Shown: positions 26,256 to 35,190 of the stretch, piece by piece
How positions within the stretch are numbered: the stretch's first letter is position 1
How the letters are laid out: the number at the start of each line of letters is the position of its first letter
Assembly: GCF_017115085.1 (NCBI RefSeq)
Contig: NZ_JABXKJ010000158.1
Span: 1-56,434, forward strand
Length of the DNA: 56,434 nt
Direction: 5' to 3'
DNA from: Nostoc sp. NMS7
Lineage (GTDB): Bacteria > Cyanobacteriota > Cyanobacteriia > Cyanobacteriales > Nostocaceae
Notes under the pieces: generated by a model
Told to the model about the DNA's origin: nothing
Seen by the model: only the letters and a program-made list of their open reading frames with translations
Database searches by the model: none
Translations under genes and position numbers: made by a program

Positions 26256-27600
26256 TTATTTAATTTTGAATTTTGAATTGATTTCTCCCGGATGCACTGA
26301 ATCTGGTAGAAATAGAGTGAACTGACTACCTTTTCCCAAAGTTGATGTCACGGTAACATCTCCACCATGCAAACGGGCTAATTTGCGTGTTAAAGCTAAA
26401 CCCAAACCAGTGCCTTCATACTGCCGATTTAATCGACTATCAAGCTGTTTAAACGGTTCAAATAGAAATTGAAATTGATTTGAGTCTATACCAATTCCAG
26501 TATCTGAAACTATAAAGCTTATCCCTTGCGGTACTTTTTTGACTACCAGCGATACCTGACCGGCTGGGGTAAATTTAATCGCATTGGTGAGCAGATTGAC
26601 TAGCATTTGCTTGATGCGCCCCTCATCACCAATACAAATATCCGCTTCTGGGTCAATTTCAGATGTAAGTTGCAATCCCTTTTCTAAGGCGCGATCGCGC
26701 ACTGTCCATATAGCATAATTACATAAATCTGACACTGGCAAAGGTGAGAGTAACAGTTCCTCTTTGCCTGCTTCTACCTTAGATAAATCAAGGATATCGT
26801 TAATCAGTGCCAGCAGATGTTCACCATTACTATATATAGAATTTACATATTCGTTCTGCTTTTCATTGAGAGAGCCAATTCTTTCTTGTTGCAACAACTG
26901 TGACAAAGCCATAATCGCATTCAGAGGCGTCCGCAACTCATGGCTCATGGTTGCTAAAAATTCACTTTTTGCCCGATTGCCAGCTTCTGCTGCTTCTTGA
27001 GAGGCACGCAGTTTCAAATCTGTTTCCTTGCGTTCAGTAATGTCTTCAATCATCGCTAGAAAAAACTCAGGTTTAGCATTGCTGCTTGATATAACAGAAA
27101 CAGAGATATGAATCCAAATTAAGCTACCATTTTAATGCAGGCAGCGTCTTTCTATCTCAATGGGATGTTTCGGCGAGAAGCTGTTGCTGATGTTCTCCGG
27201 GTTGGCAGCCAAGCCTCGAAGTTGTCTTTAAGTCTGGAGGAATTCCTGACATCAGTTGTTTATAAAGTTTTAAATCCCCCCTTTCTGTGGGAATGTAATC
27301 TGTAAAGGGCTTGCCGTATAGTTCTTCTCGACTGTATCCAAAAATCTTGCACAGTGCCAGATTAGTATCGACTATCTGCGCTTTCATATCTATAATTCCA
27401 ATGCCGATAGACGAACGCTCAAAAATCGCCCGGAATTTAGTAAAGCCTCTTGAGCTTGTTTGTAGTCTGTAATATCTCTAGCCAACACCACCTGCATTAG
27501 TTGCCCTCAATAAGAAATAATTTTACCTTGTAGTTCTACGGAAAAAGCAGAACTGTCTTTGTATAACTGCAATTACTTGATATGATTTCTCATAACCGGA
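26256..27600 (-). pseudogene. Decayed PAS-PAS-histidine kinase
   Basis: The 3' part (26256-27053) is intact and encodes a HisKA/HATPase core: H-box [17 protein letters not shown]-box [29 protein letters not shown] and [13 protein letters not shown]. Upstream, PAS text is broken: [20 protein letters not shown] near 27130; a second frame, 27157-27387 (DTNLALCKIFGYSREELYGKPFTDYIP), joined by a frameshift; then LARDITDYKQAQEALL near 27470 and another stop just upstream. A kinase could in principle be expressed from ATG 27053, but it would lack sensing domains. Confidence 0.8.
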
Positions 27601-27733
27601 AAGTATATTTTTTCTAATCAAATTCTTGCTGAGGCTGACTACCAAAACACTCTTGATTCTCCTAGAGAAAGATGCCTAAAGATTCAAATTTTGCCAAAAT
27701 TAAGGTAAAAGCAGCTGTTGTGGAGGTGAAACG

Positions 27734-28660
27734 ATGACGGATAGTAATGTGAGAATTGTTTCTTTAATTCCCGGTGGAACAGAGATTTTAGCGACACTAG
27801 GGTTGGTTGATGCTATTGTAGGGCGATCGCACGAATGCGACTACCCTCCAGAAATCCAAAATCGCCCCATTTGTACCCAAGCACGTTTAAATTCCAATGC
27901 CTCTAGCAGCCAAATTAACGATGAGGTGAACAATTTATTGCAATCTGCTCTCAGTATTTATGAAATCAAAACAGACGTTTTAGAGCAGTTGCAGCCTACC
28001 CACATTCTCACTCAAGACCAGTGCGATGTTTGTGCTGTCAGCTTACAGGAAGTTGAAAAAGCAGTTGCCACACTCATTAACAGTAAACCTCAGATTATTT
28101 CTTTACAACCCAATAGTCTCCAGGATGTTTGGGCTGACATTGAGCGAGTCGGCAACATCTTTGGCGTAGACTCGGTAAAAATATTAGAAAACTTAGAAGC
28201 TCGCGTCAAAATTTGTCAGCAAAGAATCCAAGGACTCTCTTTAAATGAAGTGCCTACTGTCGCCTGTATCGAGTGGACTGATCCTTTGATGATTGCCGCC
28301 AATTGGATTCCAGAATTAGTTAACTTAGCAGGAGGACACTCTCTATTTTGTGGCAAAGGTCAGCCTTCTTCGACCTTGCCGTGGGAAACACTTTTAACAA
28401 CTAATCCAGATGTCATTGTTTTTATGCTTTGTGGCTTTGATTTAAATCGGACTCGCCAAGAAGCAAATTTGTTAACTCAACGTTCAGACTGGGAAAAACT
28501 ACACGCTACCCAATCGGGTAGGGTTTACATCACTGATGGCAATTCTTACTTCAATCGTCCAGGACCGCGACTGGTAGATTCTCTAGAAATTTTAGCAGAA
28601 ATTTTGCATCCAGAAATTTTTGAATACGGCTACAAAGGAACCGGTTGGGAACCTTTGTAA
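27734..28660 (+). CDS. Cobalamin/iron-type periplasmic-binding-fold protein (BtuF-like)
   Basis: 308 residues with the class III substrate-binding fold: RIVSLIPGGTEILATLGLVDAIVGRSHECDYP at the N-terminus, THILTQDQCDVCAV, and GGHSLFCGKGQPSSTLPWETLLTTNPDVIV. No signal peptide or lipobox precedes the fold (MTDSNVRIVSL), so the protein is probably cytoplasmic; that is common for this cyanobacterial subgroup and argues against an ABC transport role. GGAGGTG lies 5 bases before ATG. Ligand unknown; corrinoid binding is a family inference. Confidence 0.85.
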   Translation: MTDSNVRIVSLIPGGTEILATLGLVDAIVGRSHECDYPPEIQNRPICTQARLNSNASSSQINDEVNNLLQSALSIYEIKTDVLEQLQPTHILTQDQCDVCAVSLQEVEKAVATLINSKPQIISLQPNSLQDVWADIERVGNIFGVDSVKILENLEARVKICQQRIQGLSLNEVPTVACIEWTDPLMIAANWIPELVNLAGGHSLFCGKGQPSSTLPWETLLTTNPDVIVFMLCGFDLNRTRQEANLLTQRSDWEKLHATQSGRVYITDGNSYFNRPGPRLVDSLEILAEILHPEIFEYGYKGTGWEPL

Positions 28661-28667
28661 TGTCTGG

Positions 28668-28970
28668 TTACGGTATTTGTTCAGAATCTGCCGATGGTTC
28701 ATTGTTAAATAACAACAAACGTGCAGCAAGGATGGCAAATCCCACAGATGCGATCGCTTTTAATAAGCGTGTAGGTAGTAATTGTGCTACTGCACCCCCT
28801 GCTAATGATCCCAACAGGCTTGTTAACAGCAATGCGCCTGCTGCACCAAAAAATACTGCACGCCTAGAATTAGAACGCCCTGAAAGTGCGATCGCTGCTA
28901 GCTGACTTTTGTCACCCAATTCTGATAAAAAAACTGTAATAAAGCTCAGTCCTAAGAGATGCCAATCCAT
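28668..28970 (-). CDS. Half-size UPF0016 (Gdt1/Mnx-type) cation exporter subunit
   Basis: 100 residues with three hydrophobic helices and one UPF0016 signature, LSELGDKSQLAAIALS (E-x-G-D-K-S). Full-length Gdt1/Mnx proteins carry two such repeats and export Mn2+ or Ca2+; this protein has one, so it should function as a dimer or with the neighbouring half-size gene at 29090. It lies 120 bp downstream of that gene on the same strand, separated by repeat sequence (GGGGATGAGGGGGATGAGGG). Confidence 0.9.
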   Translation of the reverse strand: MDWHLLGLSFITVFLSELGDKSQLAAIALSGRSNSRRAVFFGAAGALLLTSLLGSLAGGAVAQLLPTRLLKAIASVGFAILAARLLLFNNEPSADSEQIP

Positions 28971-29089
28971 ATTGATAAAGGGGGATGAGGGGGATGAGGG
29001 AGATTAGGAAGATGAGGGAGAATAACTACTAACTCCTAACTCCTGTACAGACGCGATTAATCGCGTCTCTGCAAACTCCTAACTCCTAA

Positions 29090-29518
29090 CTAACCTTGGA
29101 ATATATCCCAAAACAGCATTAGGGAAATTACCAACAACATCACGCCGGCTGATTTTTCTACAGTTTTCTGGCTGAGTCGTCCGGCTATCCAACTACCTAA
29201 AAGTACACCTAATAAGCTGGTAGTTATCAGCGCAGCCGCAGACCCGATAAATACTACCCACGGGGAATGAGATTCTGCACTCATTAATAGCGTGGATAGT
29301 TGAGTCTTATCTCCAATTTCTGCTAGAAAAATGGTTACAAAAGTTGTACCAAAAACTACTAGCGCTGATTGCTGCTTTTGAGGACTATCCGCAACTACAG
29401 GCCCAACTGGCAGGGCGATCGCAGGAATTAAGTTAAAATCAGTGCTGTCTTTCGGTTCTAGCTCGATCTCAGTCTGAGATATGCCAGAAATACCCAAAGG
29501 AGCAGAGTCAAGTTTCAC
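29090..29518 (-). CDS. Half-size UPF0016 (Gdt1/Mnx-type) cation exporter subunit, extended N-terminus
   Basis: 142 residues: about 50 polar residues, then three hydrophobic helices with LAEIGDKTQLSTLLMS (E-x-G-D-K-T). With the shorter neighbour this forms a pair of complementary halves, a layout known for split manganese exporters in cyanobacteria. The motif spacing and lengths support the family; manganese as substrate is inference from characterised relatives. No metal-responsive element was recognised. Confidence 0.9.
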   Translation of the reverse strand: MKLDSAPLGISGISQTEIELEPKDSTDFNLIPAIALPVGPVVADSPQKQQSALVVFGTTFVTIFLAEIGDKTQLSTLLMSAESHSPWVVFIGSAAALITTSLLGVLLGSWIAGRLSQKTVEKSAGVMLLVISLMLFWDIFQG

Positions 29519-29619
29519 AAGCGGTAGTTTTGTTGCTAGGTTGTTTTCATATTTCTATCATATTCTCAGATTCTTGTAATAAATTGCAACCCCACAGGCT
29601 AAAATCAGTAGTCGGAGTG

Positions 29620-29970
29620 TCAAAGGCCAATAGCTTTGTCAAAGCGTAATATTTCTAAACTGCGATCGCCATATACTCCTTCTATTTGCTGGCGACAGCA
29701 GTCAATAGCAAAATCGTTAACTTCTTCTGGTTCAATCCCATACATATCTTGAAACACTTCTGATTCCACGCGGCAGAAGCGAGGACGATTTGAATAGATG
29801 CGACATTCTCGTGTGGTATGGTCGAAATTAATGCACCATCCGCCTTCGCCTACCATGCTGAGGTAGAGTTCTAGTTCTGATGGTGAGAGATACTCTTCCA
29901 AATCTGGACGATCTGCTGGATCAAGATTACAGCAGGCTCCACATTGTTTTACACATTGCCAAGTTGACAT
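29620..29970 (-). CDS. YkgJ-family cysteine-cluster protein
   Basis: A 116-residue predicted metal- or Fe-S-binding protein. Cys residues are spaced as in the YkgJ family: CVKQCGACCNL near the N-terminus, GGWCINF, RECRIYSNRPRFCRVE and DCCRQQ near the C-terminus. Length is usual for the family. Function is unknown; redox or metal chaperone roles are suggested for relatives. No operon partner. Confidence 0.9.
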   Translation of the reverse strand: MSTWQCVKQCGACCNLDPADRPDLEEYLSPSELELYLSMVGEGGWCINFDHTTRECRIYSNRPRFCRVESEVFQDMYGIEPEEVNDFAIDCCRQQIEGVYGDRSLEILRFDKAIGL

Positions 29971-30155
29971 TTTGGATTAGGGAGATGAGGGAGAAATAAC
30001 CAATGCCCAATCCCCCTATTGTACGTTTTTATATCTTTTCTTATAATTTTGTTAAGTAAATTAAATCTAACCGTCCATAGCCAGATATGATCGATTACAG
30101 GTTTTGTAATTAAGTTATTAAATTTTTTAATACAATTGGAAGGAGAAAAGGAAAA

Positions 30156-30290
30156 ATGTTTGACGGTTTGGTTAACGCTTTTACCAGTATCAATTGGGAA
30201 GTTATTTTCCAATTGCTGTCCGTGGCGCTAATTGTGATTGCTGGTCCTGCGGTAATCTTTGTGCTGGCATTTCGCAACGGCAACCTTTAA
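30156..30290 (+). CDS. psb30: Photosystem II small subunit Psb30 (Ycf12)
   Basis: A 44-residue single-helix thylakoid protein of the PSII periphery. The segment [20 protein letters not shown] and the ending FRNGNL match the Ycf12 family, which is highly conserved in cyanobacteria. A strong ribosome binding site (GGAAGGAG) lies upstream of ATG 30156. It stands alone on the plus strand, antisense to the small minus-strand frame 29949-30212, which I reject. Confidence 0.9.
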   Translation: MFDGLVNAFTSINWEVIFQLLSVALIVIAGPAVIFVLAFRNGNL

Positions 30291-30467
30291 CAGTGCTGAG
30301 TGCTGATTGAGAGTTAGGAGTGAGGAGCGATGCCCTGAGCCTGCCGAAGGGTTAGGAGTGAAGAATTAAATTTTATTCTCGACTCATAACTCATAACTCA
30401 TAAATCAGCACTCGCAGTGTCACAGTCACAAGTGATAAGTTAATTAAAAACTCTAAACTCCTAACTC

Positions 30468-32615
30468 CTAACTCTTAACTGATAACGCTTGAAGGGCAGC
30501 TTGGATAATATTGTCATACTGTGGTTGAGAGATATCAATTTCTTTGGCGTTTTGACGATTAGTTCCCAGCAAACCAATTATATGTCCTGGCTGCATCGCT
30601 AAGACTTTGCCTTCAGGATTTTTAATTCTTAATTCTGCTTCAATACCGTTTTTATAGAAACCACAAGTATAATGTCGCTGGTTGTACTCAAAGGTGGTGC
30701 TTGACGGGGTAGGTGGCGAAGCAAAAAATTGTTGAAGCTGAATTGGCAGTCTGACACCGATTAACTCTAGCTCAATGGTGGTGTTACCGTTAAAGTAATT
30801 TTCTCGCAGTTTGTAAGCAACATCCACTAGCGATGGTAGCTGGAAATAGTCGCTCCAACGCCAAGCGATCGCTTTGATTTTATATTGCAGATTATCGACA
30901 GTTTGGGCAATTGTCAATTTAATGTGACCCTTGCCAACAATTTTTTGCTCAACCACTTGGACATTAGGTGTCCAGAAAATTGGATCGGGGTTGTCCATAC
31001 CGCAGGGGTGCAGAGCATTAAGTTGTTGGTAAAGCTGCTGATTGATTTGATTGAGGTTGACTTCGGCATCAATTTTGAGCAGAGGCTTGAGATGCTGGGG
31101 TTCAAGACACTGGTTAGCAAACTCAATCAAACGCGATCGCAACACCTGTAAATTCTCTGCTGGTAAAGAGAAACCCCCAGCTGCTTTGTGTCCGCCAAAT
31201 TTCCCTAGTAAATCGTGACAATATTCCAAAGCTTCAAACACATCAAATTCTGGAATTCCTCGTGCAGAACCGCGTATATGTTCCTCATTCTCATAAGTAC
31301 CGATGAACACGGGAACGCCGTAACGTTCCACCAAGCGGGAGGCGACAATCCCAATAACGCCGTGGTGCCAATTGGGTTGAACAACAACTAATACACGGTC
31401 TTGCTGTAGAGATGTAACAAATTGTGTCTCTACATAAGCGATCGCTTCTTGTTCAATTTGCTCACACATTAGCTGGCGATTAGCATTTGTTTGTTCGCAC
31501 TGCTTGGCGAGTTCCAGCGCCACCCCCATATCATCTGTAGTCAGCAATTCAATCACAGTTTGAGGGTTCCCAATCCGACCAATAGCATTAATTCGCGGCC
31601 CCAAGCGAAAACCGATATCTTCAGGCTTGAGCGATTTTGGATTTTGGCTACGCTCAGTCGAACGATTTTGGACTTCGGCTACGCTCAGTCGAACGATTTT
31701 GGATTTTGGATTTTGAAGTTTCTCTTCATCTCCTCCTGCTCTCTCATTTTCCCTCACCTGCACACCACCTACCTGAATTAATGCTCGCACTCCAGCCAAG
31801 TTGGATTTGGGTAAATGCTGTAAACCACGTTTCACCCAACGGCGATTTACGCCAGTTAAGGGAGCTAAATCTGCGATCGTTCCCAGTGTAAATAGTGCCA
31901 GCATCGGCTGAATTAAGCCCTTAGTCTCGCCTAACTGTTGTGCTAGAGACACTGCCAAAATGTAGGCGACACCAACACCAGCAACACCCCGATAAGGTGA
32001 GGATTCTGCTATTAGTTTAGGGTTGAGGATAGCGTTAGCTGGCGGTAACTTTTGGGGAAGATCGTGGTGATCGGTGATAATAACTGCAAGACCAAGTTCT
32101 CTAGCTCTCGCAACTGGTTCAAACGCAGAGATACCATTATCTACAGTGAGAATTAGCCCCACACCTTCGCTATGAAATTCTTCAACTATGCGTTTATTAA
32201 TACCGTAGCCTTCGTGCATCCGACTGGGAATAGCATAATTTACTTGTGCGCCTAAAGTGCGGAGACTACGTAAAAGTAGAGCAGTGCTGGTCATACCATC
32301 AGCATCGTAGTCACCACAAATAGCAATTTTTGTTTGAGAAGCGATCGCATTTTGCAACAGCTCCAAACTAATCGCCAAATCTGGGAAATCTTCTAACGGC
32401 GAAGGCAAAACTAAAGACTCTGGATTTAAAAAGGCTTGTATCTGTTCTGGTGTTTCCATACCCCGATTAATCAACAACTGGCTGATAATCGGGGAAATAT
32501 TTGTCAAAACCGCTAAATTTTGGGCAAATTCTGGTTTTTGCGGATAAATTTGCCAGCGCTGATTAGGTAAGCGCCTGCGAGGTTTTGCGAGTTCAGATAC
32601 AGATCGGTCTAGCAC
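30468..32615 (-). CDS. recJ: Single-stranded-DNA exonuclease RecJ with a repeat-derived insertion
   Basis: A 715-residue 5'-3' ssDNA exonuclease of recombination and mismatch repair. DHH-family metal motifs are CGDYDADGMTSTAL, ITDHHDLPQ, and the DHHA1 end GKFGGHKAAGGFSLP. Between PKSNLAGVRALIQVGGVQV and EDIGFRLGPRINAIGR an extra segment of about 40 residues is present (about 285-328). Its DNA consists of dispersed-repeat units (31633-31694), translated as NPKSKIVRLSVAEVQNRSTERSQNPKS. The frame is kept, so the enzyme is probably active with a surface loop. The C-terminal domain runs normally to 30468. Confidence 0.95.
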   Translation of the reverse strand: MLDRSVSELAKPRRRLPNQRWQIYPQKPEFAQNLAVLTNISPIISQLLINRGMETPEQIQAFLNPESLVLPSPLEDFPDLAISLELLQNAIASQTKIAICGDYDADGMTSTALLLRSLRTLGAQVNYAIPSRMHEGYGINKRIVEEFHSEGVGLILTVDNGISAFEPVARARELGLAVIITDHHDLPQKLPPANAILNPKLIAESSPYRGVAGVGVAYILAVSLAQQLGETKGLIQPMLALFTLGTIADLAPLTGVNRRWVKRGLQHLPKSNLAGVRALIQVGGVQVRENERAGGDEEKLQNPKSKIVRLSVAEVQNRSTERSQNPKSLKPEDIGFRLGPRINAIGRIGNPQTVIELLTTDDMGVALELAKQCEQTNANRQLMCEQIEQEAIAYVETQFVTSLQQDRVLVVVQPNWHHGVIGIVASRLVERYGVPVFIGTYENEEHIRGSARGIPEFDVFEALEYCHDLLGKFGGHKAAGGFSLPAENLQVLRSRLIEFANQCLEPQHLKPLLKIDAEVNLNQINQQLYQQLNALHPCGMDNPDPIFWTPNVQVVEQKIVGKGHIKLTIAQTVDNLQYKIKAIAWRWSDYFQLPSLVDVAYKLRENYFNGNTTIELELIGVRLPIQLQQFFASPPTPSSTTFEYNQRHYTCGFYKNGIEAELRIKNPEGKVLAMQPGHIIGLLGTNRQNAKEIDISQPQYDNIIQAALQALSVKS
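31633..31694. repeat. Two tandem 31-bp repeats inside recJ
   Basis: GATTTTGGATTTTGG followed by CTACGCTCAGTCGAAC, then a second copy with two differences, followed by more GATTTTGGATTTTG. This is a typical intergenic string in Nostoc-type genomes, here within a coding frame. Confidence 0.85.
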
Positions 32616-32697
32616 AGTATAAATTTAGGAGTTTTTAGTTATGAGTGTTGAATTGAAAGTTGTTTCTTAACTCATAACTAATAACATTATTTGCTAT

Positions 32698-33112
32698 CTA
32701 AAACACGTTTATCCTACCATCATCCATAATATATAACGAGCGATCGCCCGAAGAACGCAAAGTCGGACGGAGTTCAAGCCGCAATGTGCCAAAGTTAGTT
32801 TTCGAGACAATTGCTTGTAGTGATAAACCAGTTTCACTCCAAAATATCAGAGATGTATTTGGCTCCCTACCCTCTATTTGTTCTAGATTTAATTTCTGCC
32901 CTGGACTCAAGGATATTGCATCAGTCCCAGAGGGTTTTTGGATTTTAATCAGGTTGGGTGTACTATTTACGACTTCAACTCTGATGTGTTGCCCAGGTGT
33001 AAACTGAATTGGGTGCGAACCACACTTAGAAGCACAAGTTCGAGCTAAGGTAGCACCGGGATTATTGATTGATGCAACTAGAATCGTAGCTGCAACTAAA
33101 GCAAATGACAGA
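32698..33112 (-). pseudogene. Secreted hypothetical protein with a disrupted start
   Basis: The frame is open from just after TAA at about 33115 to 32698. It encodes a signal-peptide-like LSFALVAATILVASI, ATLARTCASKCGSHP, then TPGQHIRVEVVNSTPNLIKI, FWSETGLSLQAIVS and SLYIMDDGRINVF. There is no ATG/GTG/TTG at the signal-peptide position, whereas an ATG just upstream (about 33122) is one frame off. The simplest reading is a frameshift near the start of a gene of about 140 codons. A short start at 32910 would lose the export signal. Family not recognised. Confidence 0.5.
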
Positions 33113-33152
33113 GGTTAAACATAATACACAATATAAGTACTAAGATAAAATA

Positions 33153-33335
33153 TTACTTCAATTTCGGACTATTAAGCCTCAGCATATTTTCCAGAATTAA
33201 GCTAATGCAAAGCAACATCAGCTCATCATTCTTCGATAAACGATTTAATCGTGATTTAGCCAGTCGTCGAGTTGTTGTTGAGTCACTACTGAGTGCGATC
33301 GCTTCGTCTATGCTAGTGGGACTGATGTAAGCCAT
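33153..33335 (-). CDS. Small hypothetical protein
   Basis: From ATG 33335 (MAYISPTSIDEAIALSSDST) the 60-residue product is helical, with a basic TTTRRLAKSRLNRLSKNDEL middle and a leucine-rich end. There is no ribosome binding site of note and no family match by eye. It is divergent from the toxin-antitoxin pair. It may be real or chance. Confidence 0.35.
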   Translation of the reverse strand: MAYISPTSIDEAIALSSDSTTTRRLAKSRLNRLSKNDELMLLCISLILENMLRLNSPKLK

Positions 33336-33376
33336 AATCAAGACAGAATTAGGAATCAGGAACACAGAAGTGAATC

Positions 33377-33628
33377 ATGCACATCCTATCCCTTCATTAT
33401 CCCGATGACTTACTTATTACCTCCGGTAAATCACCCCAAGCGTTAGAAGCAGAACTCACATTTTTGCTCGCAGTCAAACTATTTGAGCTACGCCGACTAT
33501 CGCTTGGTAAAGCCGCCGCCTTTTGCAGCATGAACAAACCACAGTTCATGTACGAACTAGGACGTTTGCAAATCCCTGTTATCAACTTAGATGATGACCA
33601 AATCGCCGACGAATTGCGCGATGATTAA
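33377..33628 (+). CDS. UPF0175 family protein, probable antitoxin
   Basis: 83 residues. The UPF0175 core is visible as LLAVKLFELRRLSLGKAAAFCSMNKPQFMYELGRLQIPVINLD, a helix-turn-helix-like segment. Members are commonly encoded directly upstream of a PIN-like DUF3368 protein, as here; the stop overlaps the partner start by 8 nt (ATGATTAA). It probably neutralises the partner and autoregulates the pair. Confidence 0.88.
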   Translation: MHILSLHYPDDLLITSGKSPQALEAELTFLLAVKLFELRRLSLGKAAAFCSMNKPQFMYELGRLQIPVINLDDDQIADELRDD

Positions 33629-34115
33629 CTCTGTCATCGTTGCCGATAGCAGCCCCCTCATTTCCTTGGCAATTATCGCGCAACTGGAACTTTTACCCCA
33701 ACTTTATCAGCGAATATTACTTCCCACAGCCGTATGGGATGAAGTAACAATCCAAGGTGTAGGTTTACCTGGCGCACAAGCCGTCAGTCAGTTAACTTGG
33801 TTGGAAATTCAAGCCCCTGAAGCCCTGATATTAGAACCATTATCAATCCTAGTTGATCGTGGAGAAGCTGAAGCTATTGCCTTGGCTCAGTCCACTCTAG
33901 ATAGTACGGTACTTTTGGATGATGCTCAAGCACGAAGGGTTGCAGAACGCTTAGGAATTCGCAGGATAGGTACTCTTGGCATTTTGCGTAAGGCGAAAAA
34001 AGCAGGCTTGATTGTTGAGCTTAAAGTGTATATTGAGCAGTTACGCACCAATGGAATTTATATCCGACCTAGCCTCATTGATGCAGTGCTACGGGATGTC
34101 GGAGAAATAGACTAA
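33621..34115 (+). CDS. DUF3368 PIN-like protein, probable toxin
   Basis: From ATG 33621 (MINSVIVADSSPLISLA) the product is 164 residues. VADSSPLI provides the first PIN acidic site, DRGEAEAIALA the second and LLDDAQARRVAERLGI the third, followed by GTLGILRKAKKAGLI. These are marks of DUF3368/VapC-like ribonucleases. An in-frame start at 33591 would overlap the antitoxin more deeply and adds residues unlike the family. Translationally coupled to the UPF0175 gene. Confidence 0.88.
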   Translation: MINSVIVADSSPLISLAIIAQLELLPQLYQRILLPTAVWDEVTIQGVGLPGAQAVSQLTWLEIQAPEALILEPLSILVDRGEAEAIALAQSTLDSTVLLDDAQARRVAERLGIRRIGTLGILRKAKKAGLIVELKVYIEQLRTNGIYIRPSLIDAVLRDVGEID

Positions 34116-34235
34116 TCGCGGGTTCAGATAAAACTCAAACAAAATTTTTTGAGTGTTATGCAGCATAGGGTGACTCTCCTACGCATTATAGATTGAGTCT
34201 GTAGTGCGATCGCTATTTTAGTGAGTCTGGTATCA

Positions 34236-34277
34236 CAAAACAAAACCCTGTACAAAGTTTTACCATATTGTACAAGG
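34236..34277 (-). terminator. Terminator of the pst operon
   Basis: Read on the minus strand, CCTTGTACAA and TTGTACAGGG form a stem (one mismatch) with a 12-nt loop, followed by TTTTGTTTTGTG. It lies 35 bp after the pstB stop. Confidence 0.7.
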
Positions 34278-34311
34278 TTGTCTATTATCCTAAATACTTA
34301 GGACAAGCTCT

Positions 34312-35139
34312 TTAACCGAAACGTCCACTGATATAATCCTTAGCTTCTTTAGTTTGAGGAGAACTGAACATTTGCTCTGTAGGATTAAACTCAACTAATT
34401 TTCCGCGACGTTTGCCATGCTCGTCAATTTCTGTATTGAAGAAAGCCGTAAAATCTGCGACTCTAGAAGCTTGCTGCATATTGTGAGTTACCATAATGAT
34501 GGTGTATTGCTCCTTGAGTTCTAAGCAGAGTTCTTCTACTTGACGGCTAGAAATTGGGTCGAGAGCAGAACATGGTTCATCCATCAATAATACATCTGGC
34601 TTCATAGCGATCGCACGCGCAATGCAAAGCCGTTGCTGTTGTCCGCCAGATAATGCAGTACCCTTCTCTTTGAGTTTGTCTTTGACTTCATCCCAGATAG
34701 CAGCGCGTCTGAGAGAATCTTCCACCAATTCATCAATGTTACCTTTGTAACCGTTAGCACGCGGGCCAAAGGAAATATTTTCGTATATTGACTTAGGGAA
34801 AGGATTCGGTCTTTGAAAAACCATTCCCACTTGTCGCCGTAATTTTACAGAATTTATCTTAGGATCGTAAATATTGCGATCGCGGTAATTCAATCTACCC
34901 TCAACCTTAGCTCCAGGAATTAAATCATTCATCCGGTTGAAGCAACGTAATAAGGTACTTTTACCACATCCTGAAGGGCCAATAAAAGCAATAATTTGTT
35001 TATCAGGAATCTTCAGGTAGACATCTAAAAGTGCCAAAAATCCCCCATAGTAGACCTTCACACCTTCAACATTGAAGACACCATTATCTTGGCCGATTGT
35101 GGCACTATCTAATTGACTTTTACTATTGCTATAAGTCAT
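34312..35139 (-). CDS. pstB: Phosphate ABC transporter ATP-binding protein
   Basis: A 275-residue ATPase of the Pst high-affinity phosphate importer. Walker [10 protein letters not shown] (about residues 53-61), Q-loop [16 protein letters not shown] (the PNPFP stretch is specific to PstB), signature LSGGQQQRL, Walker B DVLLMDEP and H-loop MVTHNM are all intact. It is the last gene of a minus-strand pstS-C-A-B run; 51 bp separate it from pstA. Confidence 0.97.
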   Translation of the reverse strand: MTYSNSKSQLDSATIGQDNGVFNVEGVKVYYGGFLALLDVYLKIPDKQIIAFIGPSGCGKSTLLRCFNRMNDLIPGAKVEGRLNYRDRNIYDPKINSVKLRRQVGMVFQRPNPFPKSIYENISFGPRANGYKGNIDELVEDSLRRAAIWDEVKDKLKEKGTALSGGQQQRLCIARAIAMKPDVLLMDEPCSALDPISSRQVEELCLELKEQYTIIMVTHNMQQASRVADFTAFFNTEIDEHGKRRGKLVEFNPTEQMFSSPQTKEAKDYISGRFG

Positions 35140-35190
35140 TTTCCGTATCTCCTAATCTCTGTGAATATATCCAATTAGATATTTAATTAC

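Noticed and set aside
29949..30212. Minus-strand ORF of 87 codons
   Set aside because: It is antisense to psb30, which has a strong ribosome binding site and a recognisable protein.
30885..31151. Plus-strand ORF inside recJ
   Set aside because: A shadow frame of recJ with no independent support.
32786..33007. Plus-strand ORF of 73 codons
   Set aside because: It lies antisense to the secreted-protein frame, has no binding site and no recognisable domain.
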